Shown here piece after piece: positions 53,246-62,300 of a stretch of DNA of 64,000 nucleotides. How positions within the stretch are numbered: position 1 is the first letter of the stretch; every line of letters starts with the position of its first letter. The stretch is taken from NCBI GenBank assembly GCA_041394845.1, contig JAWKHL010000001.1:868001-932000 (forward strand), written 5' to 3'. This stretch comes from JAHCHG01 sp041394845 (GTDB taxonomy: Bacteria > Acidobacteriota > Blastocatellia > Pyrinomonadales > Pyrinomonadaceae). The notes beneath the pieces are model-generated. The model saw only the letters and a program-made list of their open reading frames with translations, was not told the origin of the DNA and did no database searches. Made by a program: the position numbers and the translations under genes.

Positions 53246-53327
53246 GGACACGGACCGGGCGGATAAATACGGATTGTTTTAAGAAAAAATCCGTATTTAT
53301 CCGTCTTGCTCTGTTCAATCCGTGTCC
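53246..53327. repeat. nested palindromic element
   Basis: The outer arms GGACACGGA (53246-53254) and TCCGTGTCC (53319-53327) are exact complements. The inner arms, a 15-mer CGGATAAATACGGAT (53260-53274) and its complement (53289-53303), are also exact. It looks like a mobile intergenic palindrome unit, not a terminator. Confidence 0.7.
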
Positions 53328-53446
53328 CATTCGGTTTTTTTTAACTGCATCTAAAATTTCCCGGGCAAAAAATGTTGTTCTTGACAAAAAGCCTTCAAAA
53401 AAGTCAGATTGTTTATTCGGAATTTATCAATTAATCTATCAATGCC

Positions 53447-54871
53447 ATGAGAGTCGCGGTTTTATCTGCTGAAGCAGTTCCATATTCCAAAACGGGAGGT
53501 CTGGGCGATGTTGCCGGAGCCCTGCCCAAGGCCTTGCGTCAGGTCGGGGTTGATTCCTTTTTAATAACGCCCTGTTATTTGCAAACCAGGGGAGAGTTTC
53601 TCTGGCATTTGGCCATCGATGATTTATGGGTCGATTGGCGTGGCCGACGGTACCGGGCCAAGGTTTTTTATTCCGAAGAAAACGGTTCGCCGACATTTTT
53701 GATCGACGCACCCGAGTATTTTCACCGCTCTTCGATCTACGGCTTCAACGAGGATTACGAAAGATTCGCCTTTTTCAATCACGCTGCATTGCTTTTGATC
53801 AAACGGCTCGGTGGACCGCCGGACGTAGTTCATCTCAATGACTGGCATTGCGGTTTTGCGGCGGTTGAGATCTCTCATCTTCGATATTGGGACCCGTTTT
53901 GGGCCAACGCCCGAACGGTTTTCTCGATCCATAATCTGGCCTATCAGGGCGGATTTGACTCGGGAGAACTATGGAAATTCGGTTTCGGAAGTGATTTCGA
54001 GAGAAACGCTTTTATGTTCAACGGTTACGCTTCGGCTCTGAAGGCCGGCCTTTCGGTTTCCGATATGTTATCGACGGTTTCCCGCCGGTACGCCTACGAG
54101 ATCCAAATGCCGGAGAACGGTTACGGGCTCGACTGGCTTTTAAGGGCCAGAAGCAATCGTTTGTACGGTATCACGAACGGTGTGGATTACGATGTTTGGA
54201 ATCCGGAATCCGACCGGGAGCTTCCGGCGCATTACAACATTTTCAATATGGGGGGAAAGCGGGAATGCAAACGCGAACTCCTGCAAAGATTTCACCTTCC
54301 GGTCGATCTGGATCGCCCGCTTTTCGCCATCGTCACCCGTTTGACCCAGCAAAAGGGGATCGAACTGATCCAACAGGTGGCCGGGGACCTTTTGGCGACC
54401 GGTTCATTTTTTATCGCCCTCGGGTCGGGCGATCGGGGTTACGAGGATTTTCTTCAGAGCCTGCGCGATCACGTACCGAACCAGGTTGGGATTTATAAGG
54501 GTTACAACGAGGGGTTGGCACATTTGATCGAAGCCGGAGCCGACATCTTCCTGATGCCCTCCCGGTTTGAACCCTGCGGTTTGAATCAGATGTATTCGCT
54601 CCGATACGGGACGGTTCCGATTGTCCGGGCGGTCGGAGGGCTGGACGATACGGTTGAAGATTTTGACCGCGTCAACAACCGGGGAAACGGTTTCAAATTC
54701 GGGGCTTTTCGGGCCGACCGCTTTTTGGAAAAAATTTATGAGGCCCTGTTCGCTTACGCCGAACCCGAAACCTGGCGAAGGATCCAGGCCAATGGAATGG
54801 GAGTCGATAATTCCTGGCAAAACGCCGCCCGAAATTATGTCAGCCTTTATCAAATGACCCTCGGGGATTGA
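53447..54871 (+). CDS. glgA: glycogen synthase (ADP-glucose type)
   Basis: A 474-residue GT5 glycosyltransferase that extends alpha-1,4-glucan from ADP-glucose. The start MRVAVLSAEAVPYSKTGGLG carries the KTGGL substrate-binding motif. VHLNDWHCG, the GITNGVDYDVWNPESD segment, SRLTQQKG-like TRLTQQKGIELI, and MPSRFEPCGLNQMYSLRYGT near the C-terminus are all present. No other glycogen genes are nearby. It is followed 6 bp later by an acetyltransferase gene and then purA, a likely single transcript. Confidence 0.96.
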   Translation: MRVAVLSAEAVPYSKTGGLGDVAGALPKALRQVGVDSFLITPCYLQTRGEFLWHLAIDDLWVDWRGRRYRAKVFYSEENGSPTFLIDAPEYFHRSSIYGFNEDYERFAFFNHAALLLIKRLGGPPDVVHLNDWHCGFAAVEISHLRYWDPFWANARTVFSIHNLAYQGGFDSGELWKFGFGSDFERNAFMFNGYASALKAGLSVSDMLSTVSRRYAYEIQMPENGYGLDWLLRARSNRLYGITNGVDYDVWNPESDRELPAHYNIFNMGGKRECKRELLQRFHLPVDLDRPLFAIVTRLTQQKGIELIQQVAGDLLATGSFFIALGSGDRGYEDFLQSLRDHVPNQVGIYKGYNEGLAHLIEAGADIFLMPSRFEPCGLNQMYSLRYGTVPIVRAVGGLDDTVEDFDRVNNRGNGFKFGAFRADRFLEKIYEALFAYAEPETWRRIQANGMGVDNSWQNAARNYVSLYQMTLGD

Positions 54872-54877
54872 AAAAAA

Positions 54878-55426
54878 GTGCAAACTCTCAAAGTCGATGA
54901 AAACCTTGAACTGAGAATGGTCGATGAGAAATATGCTCCGGAGACCTTTCGGGTGGTTCGGGAAAATCTGGAGCATCTCGGTAAATGGCTGCCATTTGCC
55001 AACGAGAATTACACGGAGCAAACGGCCCGTGATTTTTTTCGGACCCAGTTGGAGAAGATCAGGGAAAATGGCGGGGCCGTTTATTCAATTTTTTGGGAAA
55101 ATGAATTGATCGGCGGGATAGGTTTTGACAATTTCGACCGGGAAGCGAAAACAGCCGAGATCGGGTATTGGCTGGCCGCCGACCGGCAAGGCAAAGGAAT
55201 TATCACAAGATCCTGCCGGACCGTGTTAAAACAGGCTTTTGGAGTTTTCGGTCTGGAACGGATTTTTATCAAATGCCGGGCCGGAAATCTTAAAAGCCGG
55301 GCCATTCCCGAAAGGCTCGGCTTTTTCTTGGAGAAGGAACCGGCCGGGGGCGAATCGGAAGAAAATAACGAGACTCTGGTCGTTTATTCAATCCGCCGGG
55401 AAGATTGGGAAAAAACCTTTGGTTAA
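54878..55426 (+). CDS. GNAT acetyltransferase, RimJ/RimL-like
   Basis: A 182-residue acetyl-CoA-dependent N-acetyltransferase that begins at a GTG. The domain covers most of the protein: the N-terminal strand pattern ENLELRMVDEKYAPETFRVV, central IFWENELIGGIGFD, the acetyl-CoA loop YWLAADRQGKGIITRSC (Q-x-x-G-K/x-G/I type) and FGLERIFIKC...SRAIPERLGF. Proteins of this group acetylate ribosomal N-termini or small amines; the target is not evident. It is tightly spaced after glgA. Confidence 0.85.
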   Translation: MQTLKVDENLELRMVDEKYAPETFRVVRENLEHLGKWLPFANENYTEQTARDFFRTQLEKIRENGGAVYSIFWENELIGGIGFDNFDREAKTAEIGYWLAADRQGKGIITRSCRTVLKQAFGVFGLERIFIKCRAGNLKSRAIPERLGFFLEKEPAGGESEENNETLVVYSIRREDWEKTFG

Positions 55427-55467
55427 AGGGGAAAGACAAGTCAGGCAGATGGTTGCCAAATAAATTT

Positions 55468-56778
55468 ATGATTATTGTAATTATCGGCGCTCAATGGGGC
55501 GATGAGGGAAAAGGGAAAGTTGTTGATCTTTTGGCCGACCGGTTCGACGTCGTGGCCAGGTATCAGGGAGGTCATAACGCCGGACACAGCGTTTATGTCG
55601 GCGAACGGGCTTTTGTTTTGCGGCTTTTGCCTTCGGGGATCATTCACGAGGGAAAAACCTGCGTTCTCGGGAACGGGATGGTGATCGACCCGAAAGCCTT
55701 TTTCGAGGAGGTAGATCAAATGACGGAACAGGGAATTTCCGTCACGCCGGAAAGACTCAAGGTTTCAAGCCGGGCGCATCTGATCATGCCCTACCACCGC
55801 GCCCTCGATCACACCAGCGAGGAAAGGCTCGGAAATGAAAAGATCGGAACGACTTTAAGGGGGATCGGTCCGGCCTACGAAGACAAAGCCGGTCGGCGCG
55901 GGATAAGGGTTTCGGATGCTCTTTCGCCCGAGGTTTTAAAACACCGGATCGAAAGAAATCTGGCGGAAGCCAACCGGGTGATCGCCGTTTACGGCCGCGA
56001 ACCTCTGCGATCGGACGAGATCTACGAGGAGATTTCCGCCCTGGCCGAAAGGCTCCGTCCCTTTGTTTGCGAAACCTCGCATTTTCTGTCGGAGGCCAAA
56101 AAGGCCGATAAAAAGATCCTTCTCGAGGGCGCTCAGGCCACGCTTTTGGATGTCGATCACGGCACCTATCCCTTCGTCACCTCTTCAAACCCGACCGCCG
56201 GAGGAGCCGCCGTCGGGGCCGGTATTCCGCCGCATCATATCACTGGAGTTTTGGGGATCGTCCGCACCTACGCAACCCGCGTCGGCGAAGGACCTTTTCC
56301 GACCGAGATGCTCGAAGAGGAGGAACATATCGCCGATCTGATTAGAAAACGCGGAAACGAATACGGCTCGGTAACAAAAAGACCCCGCCGTTGCGGTTGG
56401 TTCGACGCCGTCGCCACCCGTTACGCCGCCGAACTGAACGGGTTCAATTCGATGGCTCTGACCAAGATCGACGTCCTCGACGCGCTCGATGAGATAAGGG
56501 TGGGCGTCGGTTATGAGATCGACGGCGAAAGGGTCGATACCTTTCCGGCGGTTTCGCAGGATCTCAGGCAGATCAAACCGATTTACAAGACTCTGGAAGG
56601 CTGGAAAACCGATACTCTGGGAATTACAGAACTTGAGGATCTTCCCGAAAAAGCAAGGGCCTATGTTGATTTCCTGTCGGAGACGGTCGGGGTCGAGATC
56701 GGTTTGATCTCGACCGGGCCGGAAAGAGACCAAACCATAATCCTGCGTGATTCGGTGATGGAAGACTGGTTCAAGTGA
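55468..56778 (+). CDS. purA: adenylosuccinate synthetase
   Basis: A 436-residue enzyme that joins IMP and aspartate using GTP, in AMP synthesis. The ATG at 55468 (MIIVIIGAQWGDEGKGKVV) is the family start; the longer frame from 55405 overlaps the previous gene. Motifs: GDEGKGK P-loop, GGHNAGHSV, GTTLRGIGPAYEDKAGRRGIR and the C-terminal STGPERDQTI. It lies 41 bp after the GNAT gene. A tRNA-Lys gene follows after 98 bp. Confidence 0.97.
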   Translation: MIIVIIGAQWGDEGKGKVVDLLADRFDVVARYQGGHNAGHSVYVGERAFVLRLLPSGIIHEGKTCVLGNGMVIDPKAFFEEVDQMTEQGISVTPERLKVSSRAHLIMPYHRALDHTSEERLGNEKIGTTLRGIGPAYEDKAGRRGIRVSDALSPEVLKHRIERNLAEANRVIAVYGREPLRSDEIYEEISALAERLRPFVCETSHFLSEAKKADKKILLEGAQATLLDVDHGTYPFVTSSNPTAGGAAVGAGIPPHHITGVLGIVRTYATRVGEGPFPTEMLEEEEHIADLIRKRGNEYGSVTKRPRRCGWFDAVATRYAAELNGFNSMALTKIDVLDALDEIRVGVGYEIDGERVDTFPAVSQDLRQIKPIYKTLEGWKTDTLGITELEDLPEKARAYVDFLSETVGVEIGLISTGPERDQTIILRDSVMEDWFK

Positions 56779-56876
56779 AAAAAATCAACCTTTAAACTTG
56801 ATTTTCCCGGCGATGATTATTAAAATCTAGAATTTCGTTGGCCTCCAAGGCATCAACGAAAAAAAAATTCAAATGT

Positions 56877-56952
56877 GGTCCGATAGCTCAGTCGGTAGAG
56901 CAAATGGCTTTTAACCATTGGGTCGAAGGTTCGAGTCCTTCTCGGATCACCA
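56877..56952 (+). tRNA. tRNA-Lys (anticodon UUU)
   Basis: A 76-nt tRNA. The acceptor GGTCCGA pairs with TCGGATC (one G-T), then A and an encoded CCA (56950-56952). The D arm is AGCTCAGTCGGTAGAGC. The anticodon loop CTTTTAA between AATGG and CCATT gives TTT. The T loop has GTTCGAGTC. Confidence 0.96.
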
Positions 56953-56954
56953 TT

Positions 56955-57003
56955 TTTTCAAAAGAAAAGGGCAACCAAAACGGTTGCCCTTTTCTTTTGA
57001 AAA
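56955..57003 (+). terminator. very strong terminator after tRNA-Lys
   Basis: A perfect stem of about 22 bp: the left arm ends AAAGGGCAACC (to 56976), loop AAAAC, and the right arm begins GGTTGCCCTTTTCTTTTG (from 56982). It sits 2 bp after the CCA end. Confidence 0.85.
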
Positions 57004-57604
57004 CCGAAGAAAAAAATTGGCAAAATTATGTTCAAGAAGTGATTTTAATTTTTGGCCTTGAGGAGAAGAATGAGGATGAAAAAAAATTGGATTCCGAATG
57101 CCTTTTCTTAATCGGTCATAACCCCTTTAATAATTTTTGGGGCTTTGGTTGTGGTTTTTACCACCGCTTGCACCTGTTAGTTTTACAAATTCCATATTTG
57201 GCAGAACAAATTTTTGAGGAGGGAAATAACGGGGGGTTGGGTTTTAATAAAATTTTTGGTAGGGGTTTTGTTAAAATTTCGGGTTATTTGATAAATTAAC
57301 GTCAGTTCAACATACGCCATCGAAGATGGCAACATATTCCCCGTTTCGCCGCCCATAACGCTGAGTTTTCGGGAATAATTTAGCAATTTATTCCGAGCCA
57401 TTGAAAATGGCGGCATAAAAGATGTTTCCCCATTTTCAATGGTTTAATCAAACAATATGGCGATTTCCCCACGATTAACATCGTGGGCGGGGAAGCGGGG
57501 AATAATGACGTCGGTTTCACCGGTTAAATTCGATTTTCTTATGTCGAATTGACGTAAAAATAGATTTTTAGTAAAACCTTTCCACTTCGAGGAAAAAACG
57601 ACCT
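57004..57604. other. 601-bp non-coding region ending in a palindrome cluster
   Basis: The first half (57004-57300) is AT-rich with a GTGGT/ACCAC hairpin near 57150 and no supported gene. The second half (57316-57550) is almost entirely inverted repeats. Open frames crossing this region, on both strands, are read through these repeats and are not accepted as genes. Confidence 0.7.
57316..57550. repeat. cluster of at least six palindromes
   Basis: GCCATC-GAA-GATGGC (57316-57330); GGAATAA/TTATTCC (57372-57394); GCCATT-GAA-AATGGC (57397-57411); CCATT-TTC-AATGG (57430-57442), the complement of the previous one; CCCACGAT-TAAC-ATCGTGGG (57468-57487); AATTCGA/TCGAATT (57527-57550). The first and third differ by one compensatory base pair. 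Confidence 0.8.
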
Positions 57605-58099
57605 ATGTCCGAAATTTATGTTGTCCGAGCCTTTTTCGGAAATTATATCCGGCAATTTATCCGGGGCGGTTATGTGGCCGTCGGGTGGATGAACAACAGG
57701 GATCTTTCGGGGATTGAAACGACGGAAAAATTGACCGAGCTTTATACCGAGGAACATCCCGAGAAAACCAACGGACTCGTCATCGGACAACAGGTCGGCC
57801 AGATCGAGCGTTTTTTGTGGGAGATTAAAAGCGGAGACATCGTCATCACGCCGGAGAAAAATTCGGAACTGATCTATTACGGAATTATTTCGTCGAGGGC
57901 CGGCTACTATTATTTTCGCGGAGTTGACGGTTGTCCTTACAGGCATCGGCGGCGGGTCGGTTGGGTCAGGAGGATCATCCGGGAAAAAGATTATTCCGAA
58001 CCCTTTCGCCGGACGATCCGGTCGCCTCAGGTCGTTTTTCACGTTCCAAAGGATAAGAACTCGATCAGGATCTATGAGGATGAACTGAGGTTTTTGTGA
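57605..58099 (+). CDS. stand-alone Mrr-N/EVE-like domain protein
   Basis: A 164-residue protein resembling the N-terminal domain of some Mrr-type restriction endonucleases. Shared pattern: IYVVRAFFGNYIRQFIRGGYVAVGW, then LTELYTEEHPEKTNG, GQIERFLWEIKSGDIVITPEKNSELIYYG (each quoted in part) and YRHRRRVGWVRRI. This fold relates to EVE/PUA-like modules that read modified bases. The nuclease domain that normally follows is absent: a stop comes at 58097-58099 and no nuclease frame is found downstream. It may be a defence-gene remnant or a stand-alone reader. The gene starts about 55 bp after a palindrome cluster and converges on the VWFA gene. Confidence 0.6.
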   Translation: MSEIYVVRAFFGNYIRQFIRGGYVAVGWMNNRDLSGIETTEKLTELYTEEHPEKTNGLVIGQQVGQIERFLWEIKSGDIVITPEKNSELIYYGIISSRAGYYYFRGVDGCPYRHRRRVGWVRRIIREKDYSEPFRRTIRSPQVVFHVPKDKNSIRIYEDELRFL

Positions 58100-58103
58100 G
58101 GGT

Positions 58104-59240
58104 TCAATTTTCGGTTTTCATTTGAGAGCCGATGATGTAACTTCCGCGGGCCCGGATGATCAGATTCGGCCGGTTGACCCGCACTTTCAAAAACCGGCGT
58201 TGTCCCTCCGGCCCGGTCTCTTTCGGATAATACCCGATATTGTATTGATGGCGAAGTTCTTCGGCGATCCCGGCAAACGCCCGTTGTAAACCCTCGGCAG
58301 TTGATTCGGATTGATAAACCCGCCCGCCCGTCAGTCCGGCGATTTCCAAAAGGTATCTAACTCCGATCCGGTATTCTTCCAGAGAGGTCCCGGCGGCATC
58401 CACTCCGGCATCCTTGTTTTCCTGATAAGTGTTGTAATAAATGGGAAAAATCGGAGTTTGAGATTCTTCCACCAAACGCAAGGTTCCACTGAAAGAGGCA
58501 TCATCGGAGGTCGTATCGACACCGTCAGTAAACAGGACGATGGCTTTTCTGCCCGGAATATGGGCCAATTCTTTCCTCAAAGCGAAATCGACGGCATCGT
58601 AGATCGAGGTCCCTCCACCGATATCGGCCTTTTTGATGGCTTTGGCCAGCGTTTTTCGATTGCTCGTCGGTTTGGAAAGAACATGAACGTTCCGGTCAAA
58701 TTCAACCACCATCACCTGATCCTGCGCTTTGAGCTGATCCAGAAAAGCAATGGCGGCCTGTTGAATCTCTTCGATCCTGAAAACGGTCGAGGGACTCGTA
58801 TCGAGCAGAATGATGACCGTGAAAGGTTGCTCGGATGAGGCGAAATAGGCGATCTCCTGTTCCAAATCGTCCTCATAAACCTGAAAATTTTCCTGCTTCA
58901 GATCGGGAATATAAAAACCGTTCCGGTCAAACACAGAAACGGGAATGGTGATCAGGTTGGTTTCGATCGTCAGAGGGGCGGGGTTGTCATCGTCGGTTTT
59001 GTTTTTGGTTTGGGAACCTGAGCCGGGTTCAGCCCCTTTTTCTTTAACCCCTTTGGACACAGGGGCGAATCTATGGAAGGAGGCGTCGGGCCTTGATTCG
59101 GAAAAACCGGGGGGCGGAGGCGGAGTTTCCTCGACCGGCGGGGTCGGCGCGGGAGCAGTTTGGGTTTTCCTTCCCGATTGAGCCGATACAAAACTCAACG
59201 TTAGCAGCAAAAGGGAACAACCGAGGGCAAGTTTCCTCAT
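58104..59240 (-). CDS. VWFA-related secreted protein, acidobacterial type
   Basis: A 378-residue exported protein starting at the ATG 59240 (MRKLALGCSLLLL, with GGAGAAA upstream) and not 59273. A signal peptide ends near VSAQSG. A Pro-rich stretch (TAPAPTPPVEETPPPPPGF) precedes the von Willebrand A domain (about residues 125-335). The MIDAS metal site is intact (ILLDTSPST, with DxSxS) and a FTDGVDTTSDD loop is present. The TLITIPVSVFDRNGFYIPDLKQENFQVYED-type lead-in (quoted in part: FQVYEDDLEQEIAYFAS) is typical of the TIGR03436 group found mainly in Acidobacteriota. Function is unknown; protein binding in the periplasm or outside is expected. Confidence 0.88.
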   Translation of the reverse strand: MRKLALGCSLLLLTLSFVSAQSGRKTQTAPAPTPPVEETPPPPPGFSESRPDASFHRFAPVSKGVKEKGAEPGSGSQTKNKTDDDNPAPLTIETNLITIPVSVFDRNGFYIPDLKQENFQVYEDDLEQEIAYFASSEQPFTVIILLDTSPSTVFRIEEIQQAAIAFLDQLKAQDQVMVVEFDRNVHVLSKPTSNRKTLAKAIKKADIGGGTSIYDAVDFALRKELAHIPGRKAIVLFTDGVDTTSDDASFSGTLRLVEESQTPIFPIYYNTYQENKDAGVDAAGTSLEEYRIGVRYLLEIAGLTGGRVYQSESTAEGLQRAFAGIAEELRHQYNIGYYPKETGPEGQRRFLKVRVNRPNLIIRARGSYIIGSQMKTEN

Positions 59241-59310
59241 ATGATTTCTCCGGTTAAAAAACTTCTGATGCAAAACGTGAAAAAAAGGTGAACCGAAAAT
59301 TTCCCCGACC

Positions 59311-62300
59311 TCAATCGGAAGGGCCGGCCAAAAAGGGAAAAGTCCCCTGAACTTTCCGGGTGTTGTATTTTTCGAAAAGGTCCAACCTTTCTTCGGTCAT
59401 CGGATAATGCTCTCTTGTTTCATCGTAAGGATATTCGGTCATCTGCCGGAAGGGAAGCGGGAAAACGACGTCGGGGCTTCCCGAATTAATGTCCATTTCC
59501 TTGCTGTAACCGCTGGCGAAAAGGAAAAAGGTGTATTCTCTTCCTTTTGGGGGATCGGGCAGAACCGGGAATTTCAAAACCAATTCGTCGCCGGTTTTTG
59601 AGATGACGAAAATGTCATCGCTGTCTTTGAGCAAGGGCCCGACATCACCGGTGCGGGTGTAGGAACCGCGGAATAATTTCCATTTGGGAAATTGCTCCAC
59701 CTTTTTATAATCGGGGACGATCATCGAATTTCCCGAAACCTGCACCTCGCGGGAAAATCCCCTTTCCCGTAAAAACGACTCGGTCGGCAGAAGACTTTTG
59801 GTTTTCAAATTCCCGGAATCGTCCTCGGAGGTGTCAACGGCGATCTGGTCCCAGAAGGTTTTGAAGTTGGTAACGATCCGGACCCGCCGCGAATCGGTCA
59901 GAAATTTTCCGGTCAGATCGACCACCACCGTCTGAGGACGGCCGATCGAAATACCGATGCTGTCGATCACGGTTTGCCATTCGCCGTTTTTGTTTTTCAC
60001 CTGGAGTTTCGGAAAGAAAAGGGATTTCCCGCTTTGCGAAGCCGCCAGATTATCCGAGGAAAAAGCGTAATCGGTCCAACCGGTCAGAAACAAAAGGGTT
60101 CTTCCGCGAAATCCTTTTTTGTCATCGAGTTCCATTTCAAGAGAGTGTTCTTCGGCGTAACCCCGGATCTTTTGACTTGGAAAAGTGTCGTAAAATTTTC
60201 GGTCGAGGCCGGAGATCTTCTCCAAAATGTCGTTTCCGAAACCGTCTCTGGCCGAAAGCGGAGGATGAGAATTCCGGGCGGTATAAATGATCCGTTTGTC
60301 GGGGTTCGAGATTCCCAATCCCTCGTTCGGAAAAACGGATGTTTCCCGTTCGTGTTCGACGGCGATCAACTCCAACCGGTCGAGATATAAAACCTCTTCC
60401 AGTTCATTGGTCACGCGGAGTTGATAAAAACCGTCGAGAGGTTTCAGAAGATCCGGAGGTATGCGGACAAATTCATCGGGGTCGGGTTGATGATAAACGC
60501 CTTTTTCGGCCCAATTCCCCATTTCTCCGCCGCCCAGAAAATCGGTGATAAAGGCAAATTTTCCCCCGTCCCAGCTGTACAAATAGGGGCACGAGGACGG
60601 TTTTCTATCGAGTTCTTCGATCGTTTTTGGCCGGATCAAACCGGTGCGCGCCGGGGTTTGAAAATCGGTTTCCGCCTGAACGATCCCCGAAGGCCAGATG
60701 ATCCGGACCGCATCCGGGGTTTTGCGTTTACCCAATCCGAAGTGGATGACCGACGGGGCGGGCATTGGACTGGCGGAATAAGTTTCCAATTTTTGAGTCA
60801 AACTGCCGGACCTCAGATCAATTTTTGCCCCGACGGCGTTTTTATTGCTGGCCAATCCCTTCAGATCAAATAAAAGCGAGTGGTTTTTTTGACGATTTTG
60901 ATTGAGGATGAACTGCGGGAAATCGTCGGTTTTTCCGGTTATCAGATCAAGGTCGCCGTCAAAATCGGGATCGGAAGAAAGCAAAAACCGGGAGTTTTTT
61001 ATGGATTCTATCAAGGTTTTCGGGAATTTCACCGCTTCGGGTTCATTTTCCCAGCGATCTCCCAGATTTCTCCAGACCAATGGCCCGTTTTCGCCGTTGA
61101 TCAAAAGGTCGAGCAAACCGTCGTCATCATAATCCAGAAATTGTGCCGCCGTTGCCCCGGCGGTTTTTTCCGGGGCCGATTTGTAGGAAAATTTCCCCTT
61201 TCCGTCCGATTGAACGAAAACTCCGGGTTTTCCGATTTGTCCAAAGAAAAAATCGACGAAATTGTCTTTATTGAAATCCCCGGCCGCCGCACAGGTCCAA
61301 TTTCCCTCGGCTTTCAAACCGCTTTCGGCGGCAACATCTGTAAATGTCGTATCCCGAAGGTTTCGGAAGAGGTCAGGTTTTAAGCCGTAATTGACGAGCA
61401 AAAGGTCGATGTCCCGCCGGTTGTCGAAATCGGTCGGAATGACGGCCACCGAACGGGTTTCGGGAGAAAGAACCCCGGCCTCGGCGGTAATGTCAGAAAA
61501 AGTCCCGTCCCCGTTGTTGCGGAGCAGTAGATTGGGGGCGGGAGGAAAATCCGTCGGGAAAACCGGATCGGCTTTTTTTTCCGGCCGGGTGAGTTCCACC
61601 AGACCGGCAATAAAAATGTCCAGATCCCCGTCGTGATCCACATCGGAAAAAGCACAGGAGATCGACAAAAATGGATAGGCCGGAATTTTGGCGGATTTGG
61701 TTACATCGACGAACTTGTCTCCCCCTGTATTGCGGTAAAGTCTCGGTTGATTTTCTTCCAAAACAAAAATGTCGGTTAGACCGTCATTGTCATAATCTCC
61801 GGCCACGGCGGCGAAGCGCCCGGTTTTTCCGGTTTTGTTCAAATCCCCCGCATCCAGCGGTTGATAGTTACTCTTTTGATCCGGCCTCAAAAGCCTTTGA
61901 AATTCATAATTGGCCAGAAAAAGTTCCGGTTTTCCGTCGTTATCCGAATCGAAAAAAATGCCGGTTTGCGAGAGGCCGGTTTTTAAATCCGAAAAATCAT
62001 CGGAAACACTTCGGCCGAAAAAAACCGTGTCGGAAAAATTTCGGGATGGTTTTTCGCCCAAATTTATCCGGTTATTTTGAGGCAGAAATACAACCCGCGG
62101 GCGGTGTCGGTCAACCAGTTCGGTTTCGGCTCCGGTGGAATAGACGGCCTCGGCGTAATGGCCTTGTTCCAGATAGTTTTGACCGATAACGGTTCCGGCC
62201 CCGTTTTGGCGCAGGGTTTGAAATTCTTTGAGCAGGCGCTGGGCTTCGGGGCGGTTTCCGAGCCGTTGAGAGATGAGGGCCAGATTATAGATGGCGGTAA

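Larger units (their letters stand above)
53098..53446 (+). other. 349-bp region with rho terminator and palindromic element
   Basis: No gene is supported; the frames here are read through repeats. It contains the rho terminator (53159-53189), the nested palindrome at 53246-53327, and a TTGACA at 53381 without a convincing -10 element before glgA. Confidence 0.65.

Noticed and set aside
53161..53472. A 103-codon frame between rho and glgA
   Set aside because: It is read through the rho terminator and the nested palindrome and overlaps the glgA start.
56838..57299. A 153-codon plus-strand frame spanning tRNA-Lys
   Set aside because: It begins upstream of, and reads through, the tRNA and its terminator; the remaining part has no motif or ribosome-binding site.
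57183..57416. A 77-codon minus-strand frame ahead of the palindrome cluster
   Set aside because: It is translated from the inverted repeats and AT-rich DNA; it could be a fragment of a repeat family but there is no evidence for a protein.
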